Below are positions 58,658-64,000 of a stretch of 64,000 bases of DNA, in pieces. Below the pieces are notes generated by a model. It was not told the origin of the DNA. It ran no database searches and was given only the letters and a program-made list of their open reading frames with translations. Where the stretch lies: NCBI GenBank assembly GCA_011799875.1, contig CM022302.1, positions 99,217,494-99,281,493 on the forward strand. The letters are read 5' to 3'. The translations under genes and the position numbers were made by a program. Source of the stretch: Thinopyrum elongatum (taxonomy: Eukaryota; Streptophyta; Magnoliopsida; Poales; Poaceae). Numbering within the stretch: the first letter of the stretch is position 1; the number at the start of each line of letters is the position of its first letter.

Positions 58658-61600
58658 GCACTATATGCCTAGCTTAATGGCTTTAAAGAAAGCGTTGCTA
58701 GGGAGACAACCCAGAAGTTTAAGAGAGTCATTTAATTCTGTTGTGTGCTTTTAAAAAGTTCAAAAACAAAAAAATAAAGTTGGGAACCTAAAACTTTTCA
58801 AAAAGAAAAGTGAAAGTGAGAAAGACGAACACCGTTGAAGTGGGGGACGTCCTTGAACTTTGTTCATGCCCATGGAAACTTTGTGAATCTTGATTACAGA
58901 AAATTTTCAACAAAATAATCATCCCCTTGTACAAATCCATTGTATTATAAAAATAATGTGCCAAGATTTTCCTTTAGGGTGATTAGATTGCTTGTTTGGT
59001 TTGTGCGGTGCAAAAACAGAAACTTTGGCTGTAGTGCATGATTTTACATTTTTTACTGGAAAGTCAAACGCTTCTAAAACTTTTTGCACAGTACTTATAT
59101 ACAAATTCTTTATTTTTCCTAATTTTTCAGAATTTGTGGAGTTACATAAGTATGGTAGATGTTCAGATTTCTACAGACTGTCCTGTTTAAGACAGATTCT
59201 GTTTTTGATGCATTGTTTTGCTAGTTTTGATGAAACTATCGATTTTATCGGTGGTATAAGCCATAGAGAAGTTATAATACAGTAGCTAAAATGCAAAAAT
59301 AAAATATGAATGGGTTTGCAACAGTACTTAAAGTGGTGATTTGCTTTATTATACTAACGGATCTCACGAGGGTTTTGTTAAGTTTTGTGTGATTGAAGTT
59401 TTCAAGTTTTGGGTGAGATCATGATGGATGAAGGAATAAGGAGTGGCAAGAGCCTAAGCTTGGGGATGCCCGAGGCACCCCAAGGTAATATTCAAGGACT
59501 CCCAAGCAACTAAGCTTGGGGATGCCCCGGAAGGCATCCCCTCTTTCTTCCAACGATCATCGGTAATTTTACTTGGAGCTATATTTTTATTCGTCACATG
59601 ATATGTGTAAATCTTGGAGCATCGTGTGCTTTTTTATTTTTCTTTTAGTAATGCTCCATGCTGGTATGAGATAGTCCTTGGTTGATTTATAGAATGCTCT
59701 TTGCACTTCACTTATATCTTTTGAGTATGGCTTTATAGAATGCTTCATGTGCTTCACTTATATCATTTGAAGTTTGGATTGCCGGTTTCTCTACACATAG
59801 AAAACCGCCATTTGTAGAATGCTCTTTTTCTTCACTTATATTTGTTGGAGCGTGGGCATATATTTTGTAGAAATAATTAAACTCTCTTGCTTTACTTATA
59901 TCTATTTAGATATGTAACAGGAATTGGTCATTCACATGGTTAGTCATAAAATCCTACATAAAACTTGTAGATCACTGAATATGATATGTTTGATTCCTTG
60001 CAATAGTTTTGCGATATAAAGATGGTGACATTAGAGTCATGCTAGTGAGTAATTGTGGATTGGTAAGAATACTTGTGTTAAAGTTTGTGATTTCCGTAGC
60101 ATGCACGTATGGTGAACCGTTATGTAACGAAGTCGGAGCATGATTTATTTTTGATTGTCTTCCTTATGAGTGGCGGTCGGGGACGAGCGATGGTCTTTTC
60201 CTACCAATCTATCCCCCTAGGAGCATGCGCGTAGTACTTTGTTTCTATAGCTAATAGACTTTTGCAATAAGTATGCGAGTTCTTTATGACTAATGTTGAG
60301 TCTATGGATTATACGCACTCTCACCCTTCCATCATTGCTAGCCTCTTCGGTACTGTGCATTGCCCTTTCTCACCTCGAGAGTCGGTGCAAACTTCGCCGG
60401 TGCATCCAAACCCCGTGATATGATACGCTCTTTCACACATAAGCCTCTCTATATCTTCCTCAAAACAGCCACCATACCTACCTATCATGGCATTTCCATA
60501 GCCATTCCGAGATATATTGCCATGCAACTTCCATCATCATCATATACATGACTTGAGCATTCATTGTCATATTGCTTTGCATGATCGTAAGATAGCTAGC
60601 ATGATGTTTTCATGGCTTGTCCATTTTTTGATATCGTTGCTACGCTAGATCATTGCACATCCTGGTACACCGCCGGAGGCATTCATATAGAGTCATATCT
60701 TTGTTCTAGTATCGAGTTGTAATATCAAGTTGTAAGTAAATAAAAGTGTGATGATCATCATTTTTAGAGCATTATCCCATGTGAGGAAAGGATGATGAAG
60801 ACTGTGATTCCCCCGCAATTCGGGATGAGACTCCGGACGAAAAAAAAATGGCAAAAAAAAGGGCCCAAAAAAACAAAAAACAAAAAAAATGAGAGAAAAA
60901 GAGAGAAGGGGCAATGCTACTATCCTTTTACCACACTTGTGCTTCAAAGTAGCACCATGTTCTTCATAGAGAGATTCTCCTATGTTGTCAGTTTCATATA
61001 CTAGTGGGAATTTTTCATTATAGAACTTGGCTTGTATATTCCGATGATGGGCTTCCTCAAATGCCCAAGGTCTTCATGAGCAAGCAAGTTGGATGCACAC
61101 CCACTTAGTTTTCAGTTTGAGCTTTCATACACTTATAGCTCTAGTGCATCCGTTGCATGGCAATCCCTACTCACTTGCATCGATATCGATTGATGGGCAT
61201 CTCCATAGCCCATTGATTTGCCTAGTTGATGTGAGACTTTCTCCTTTTTTGTCTTCTCCACACAACCTCCACCATCATATTCTATTCCACCTATAGTGCT
61301 ATATCCATGGCTCATGCTCATGTATTGCATGAAAGTTGAAAAGGCTTGAGAACATTAAAAGTATGAAACAATTGCTTGGCTTATCATCGGGGTTGTGCAT
61401 GATGAAATACTTTGTGTGATGAAGATGGAGCATAGCCAGACTATATGATTTTGTAGGGATAACTTTCTTTGGCCATGTTATTTTGAAAAGACATGATTGC
61501 TTTATTAGTATGCTTGAAGTATTATTGTCTTTATGTCAAATGATAGACTATTGCTTTGAATCACTCGTGTCTTAATATTCATGCCATGATTAGATTATAT

Positions 61601-61694
61601 GATCAAGATTATGCTAGGTAGCATTCCACATAAAAAAATATCTTTTTTATCATTTACCTACTCGAGGACGAGCAGGAATTAAGCTTGGGGATGC
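58658..61694 (+). other. Element D 3' noncoding internal region
   Basis: No coding frame of note is visible. In order it holds the post-ORF hairpin (about 58664-58722), a hairpin pair at 59459-59541, a low-complexity A-rich tract (60838-60915) and a polypurine tract AATTAAGCTTGGGGATGC directly before the right LTR. Long stretches are the reverse complement of element C 44356-47807. Confidence 0.7.
59459..59541 (+). other. Conserved hairpin pair of element D
   Basis: Hairpin 1 is CTTGGGGATGCC with GGCACCCCAAG (one bulged A), 59459-59484. Hairpin 2 has arms GGGGATGCC (59518-59526) and GGCATCCCC (59533-59541) with a 6-nt CCGGAA loop. Counterparts exist in B (31654-31735) and twice in C (46371-46464 and 47077-47161). 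The C copy at 47077 has the same 9 bp arms and the same loop on its coding strand. Confidence 0.75.
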
Positions 61695-63193
61695 TGATAC
61701 GTCTCCATCGTATCTATAATTTTTGATTTTTCCATGCCAATATTATACAACTTTCATATACTTTTGGCAACTTTTTATACTATTTTTGGGACTAACATAT
61801 TGATCCAGTGCCCAGTGTCAGTTCTTGTTTGTTGCATGTTTTTGTTTCGCAGAAAATCCATATCAAACAAAGTCCAAACGCGATAAAAAACTTATGGATA
61901 TTTTTTTGGGAATATATGTGATTTTTGGGGAAAAGAATCTACGCGAGGCGATGCCCGAGGAGTCCACAAGGCAGGAGGGTGCGCCCTGGGCCCTTGTGGC
62001 CACTCCATAAGGCGGTTGGTACCCTTCTTCAGCTGCAAGAAAGCTAATATCTGGATAAAAATCATGTTAAAATTTCAGCCCAATCGGAGTTACTGATCTC
62101 CGGGAATTTAAGACACGGTGAAAGGCCAGAATCAGGGAACGCAGAAACAGAAGGAAACAGAGAGAGAGATCCAAACTCGGAGGGGCTCTCACCACTCTGC
62201 CGCCATGGAGGCCATGGACCAGAGGGGAAACCCTTCTCCCATCTAGGGGGAAGGTCAAGGAAGAAGAAGGAGGGGGGATCTCTCCCGGTGGCGCCGAAAC
62301 GCCGCCGGGGCCATCATCGTGATGGCGATCTACACCAACAACTTCGCCGCCGTCATCACCAACTCTCTCCCCCTCTATGCAGCGGTGTAACACCTCTTCT
62401 CCCTGTTGTAATCTCTACTTAAACATGGTGCTCAATGCTATATATTATTTCCCAATGATGTATGGCTATCCTATGATGTTTGAGTAGATCCGTTTTGTCC
62501 TATGGGTTCATTGATGATCGTGATTGGTTTGAGTTCCATGTTTTATTATTGGTGCTGTCCTATGGTGCTCTCCGTGTCACGCAAGCGTGAGGGATCCCCA
62601 CTGTAGGGTTTGCAATATGTTCATGGTTTGCTTATTGTCTGTGTTGCGTGAGTGATAGAAACACAAACACAGATAAGTGGGTTATGGCGTATGGGAATAA
62701 AGAGGACTTGATACTTTAATGCTATGGTTGGGTTTTACCTTAATGTTATTTAGTAGTTACGAATGTTTGCTAGAGTTCCAATCATAAGTGCATATGATCC
62801 AAGAAGAGAAAGTATGTTAGCTTATGCCTCTCCCTCATATAAAATTGCAATAATGATCACCGGTCTAGTTATCGATTGCCTAGGGACAAATAACTTTCTT
62901 GTGACAAAAAGCTCTCTACTAAAACTAACTTAGTTGTTTCTTTTATCTAAACAGCCCCTAGACTTTATTTACGTGCTCTTTATTATCTTGCAAACCTATC
63001 CTATCACACCTACAAAGTACTTCTAGTTTCAGACTTGTTCTAGGTAAAGCGAACGTTAAGCGTGAGTAGAGTTGTATCGGTGGTCGATAGAACTTGAAGG
63101 GAATACAAATTCTACCTTTAGCTCCTCATTGGGTTCGACACTCTTATTTATCGAGAAAGGCTACAACTGATCCCCTATACTTGTGCGTTATCA
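61695..63193 (+). repeat. Element D right (3') LTR, 1,499 bp
   Basis: It runs from TGATACGTCTCC to CTTGTGCGTTATCA, with the polypurine tract on its left and GAGGG on its right. It differs from the left LTR by scattered substitutions and short indels. Confidence 0.93.
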
Positions 63194-63198
63194 GAGGG

Positions 63199-64000
63199 CA
63201 TCATGGTCATCTTTAGAACAACAATATATTGTCATATAACTTCTTATGCTAAAGTGACAATTCGTTCACAAAGTAAAGCATGAATCAAAAAAAACTTTAT
63301 TGAAAACCAACAAACTATGATCTCAGTCATTGAAGCAATTGCAATTTATCATAACATTGGAAAGAGTCAATAAAAGAGCTTGTCTAGCAAGTCCACATAC
63401 TCAATCATCTTTTAGTCTTTCATAATTGCTAACACACACGCGATACTTATGAGATCAAAGCCTCAATCAAACACAGGGAAAGATAGGGGCTTATAACTTT
63501 GCCTCCCAACCTTTTACCTCAAGGGTAATGTCAACAATAATAATTTATGATCACCTACATCCGAGTGGATATATGTGTCTAGATCTTTCCCTAACACTTG
63601 ACGCTTGCCAAAAGAAAAAGGTGGAATATAGGGAATGGTGAGGATCACCATGACTCTTGCATGAAGGTAAGTACTAAAAAGTAAAAGATAGTCCCTTCGC
63701 GGAGGGAAGCACAGGTTGTCATGCGCTTTTGGTTGGATGTACGACATCTTAATGCAAAAGAATGTCACTTTATATTGCCCCTTGTGATAAAGAACTTTAT
63801 TATGCAGTCCATCACTTTTATTTCTTCCATATCACAAGTTCGTATAAAGTTTATTTTCCTCACACTAATAGATCATACATATTTAGAGAGCAATTTTTAT
63901 TGCTTGCACCGATGACAACTTAGTTGAATGATCTTACTCAATCCATAGGTAGATATAGTGGACTCTCATGGCGAAACTGGGTTAAGGGTGTTTGGATGCA
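63199..64000 (-). mobile_element. Element E internal sequence, right of the element D insertion
   Basis: It continues element E after the GAGGG duplication and runs out of the window. No coding frame is credible. The last 55 bp (TAGGTAGATATAGTGGACTC onward) match element B at about 30862-30915, which shows that E and B share internal sequence. Confidence 0.7.

Larger units (their letters stand above)
55673..63193 (+). mobile_element. Element D: complete non-autonomous LTR element with perfect target duplication
   Basis: Two LTRs (55673-57183 and 61695-63193) start TGATACGTCTCCATCG and end GTTATCA. They are flanked by GAGGG on both sides (55668-55672 and 63194-63198). The primer-binding site (57195), an unknown ORF (57308-58657), a post-ORF hairpin, a hairpin pair and a polypurine tract (61675-61694) are all present. 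No gag zinc knuckle or pol is encoded, so mobility would need proteins supplied by another element. It is the most complete and probably one of the youngest insertions here. Confidence 0.93.

Noticed and set aside
1..64000. Host protein-coding genes, tRNA, rRNA or microRNA genes
   Set aside because: None could be supported; every long frame maps to a transposable element, and no tRNA or rRNA sequence was recognised.

Overview
This 64 kb window looks like intergenic DNA from a large grass genome, most likely Triticeae (wheat, barley, rye or Aegilops). No host gene could be supported. Nearly everything is transposable-element sequence, inserted one element inside another. The origin is inferred from the copia LTR, whose first bases (TGTTGGAAATATGCCC) are those I know from the Angela/WIS/BARE1 clade, and from several LTRs of the TGATACGTCTCC type common in wheat and barley. 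Family names come from memory; boundaries come from the sequence.

Layout. (1) 1-17087: a head-to-tail array of three Angela/BARE1-like copia units on the plus strand, reading int1 - LTR-A - int2 - LTR-B (truncated) - int3 (truncated) - LTR-C. Int1 has an open 1,332-codon polyprotein frame, int2 is frameshifted, and int3 lacks most of gag. (2) 17088-28287: a Tekay/Del-type chromovirus (gypsy, plus strand) with about 4 kb LTRs. The copia array sits inside its 5' LTR; its gag-pol carries a frameshift and a premature stop but still encodes a chromodomain. (3) 28288-29161: unassigned flank with one exon-like open stretch. (4) 29162-34496: element B, a non-autonomous LTR element on the minus strand with both LTRs truncated. 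(5) 34497-36893: the right part of a CACTA DNA transposon with dense subterminal repeats. (6) 36894-54039: remains of Tat-type gypsy DNA on the minus strand (leader, one 449 bp LTR, protease, RT, RNase H, integrase and a spliced antisense pseudogene). It is interrupted by a truncated LTR at 37926-39448 and by element C (42697-50799). (7) 54040-64000: element E (minus strand, runs out of the window), interrupted by element D (55673-63193), which is complete and flanked by a perfect GAGGG duplication.

Elements B, C and D are related non-autonomous LTR elements primed by a tRNA-Asp-type site. Each encodes the same unrecognised protein family, which has none of the usual gag or pol motifs. Each also keeps two conserved potential RNA structures: a short hairpin just after the ORF, and a pair of hairpins further downstream built on AAGCTTGGGGATGCC. 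This shared cassette is the best candidate in the window for something poorly described. Also of interest are the alternating ancestry of the copia array, the four-intron antisense gene in the Tat element, and a GC-rich hairpin shared by LTRs of several otherwise different families.

Relative order of events from nesting: Tat before C, Tat before E, E before D, and the chromovirus before the copia array. All reading was by eye; identities and ages were not computed.
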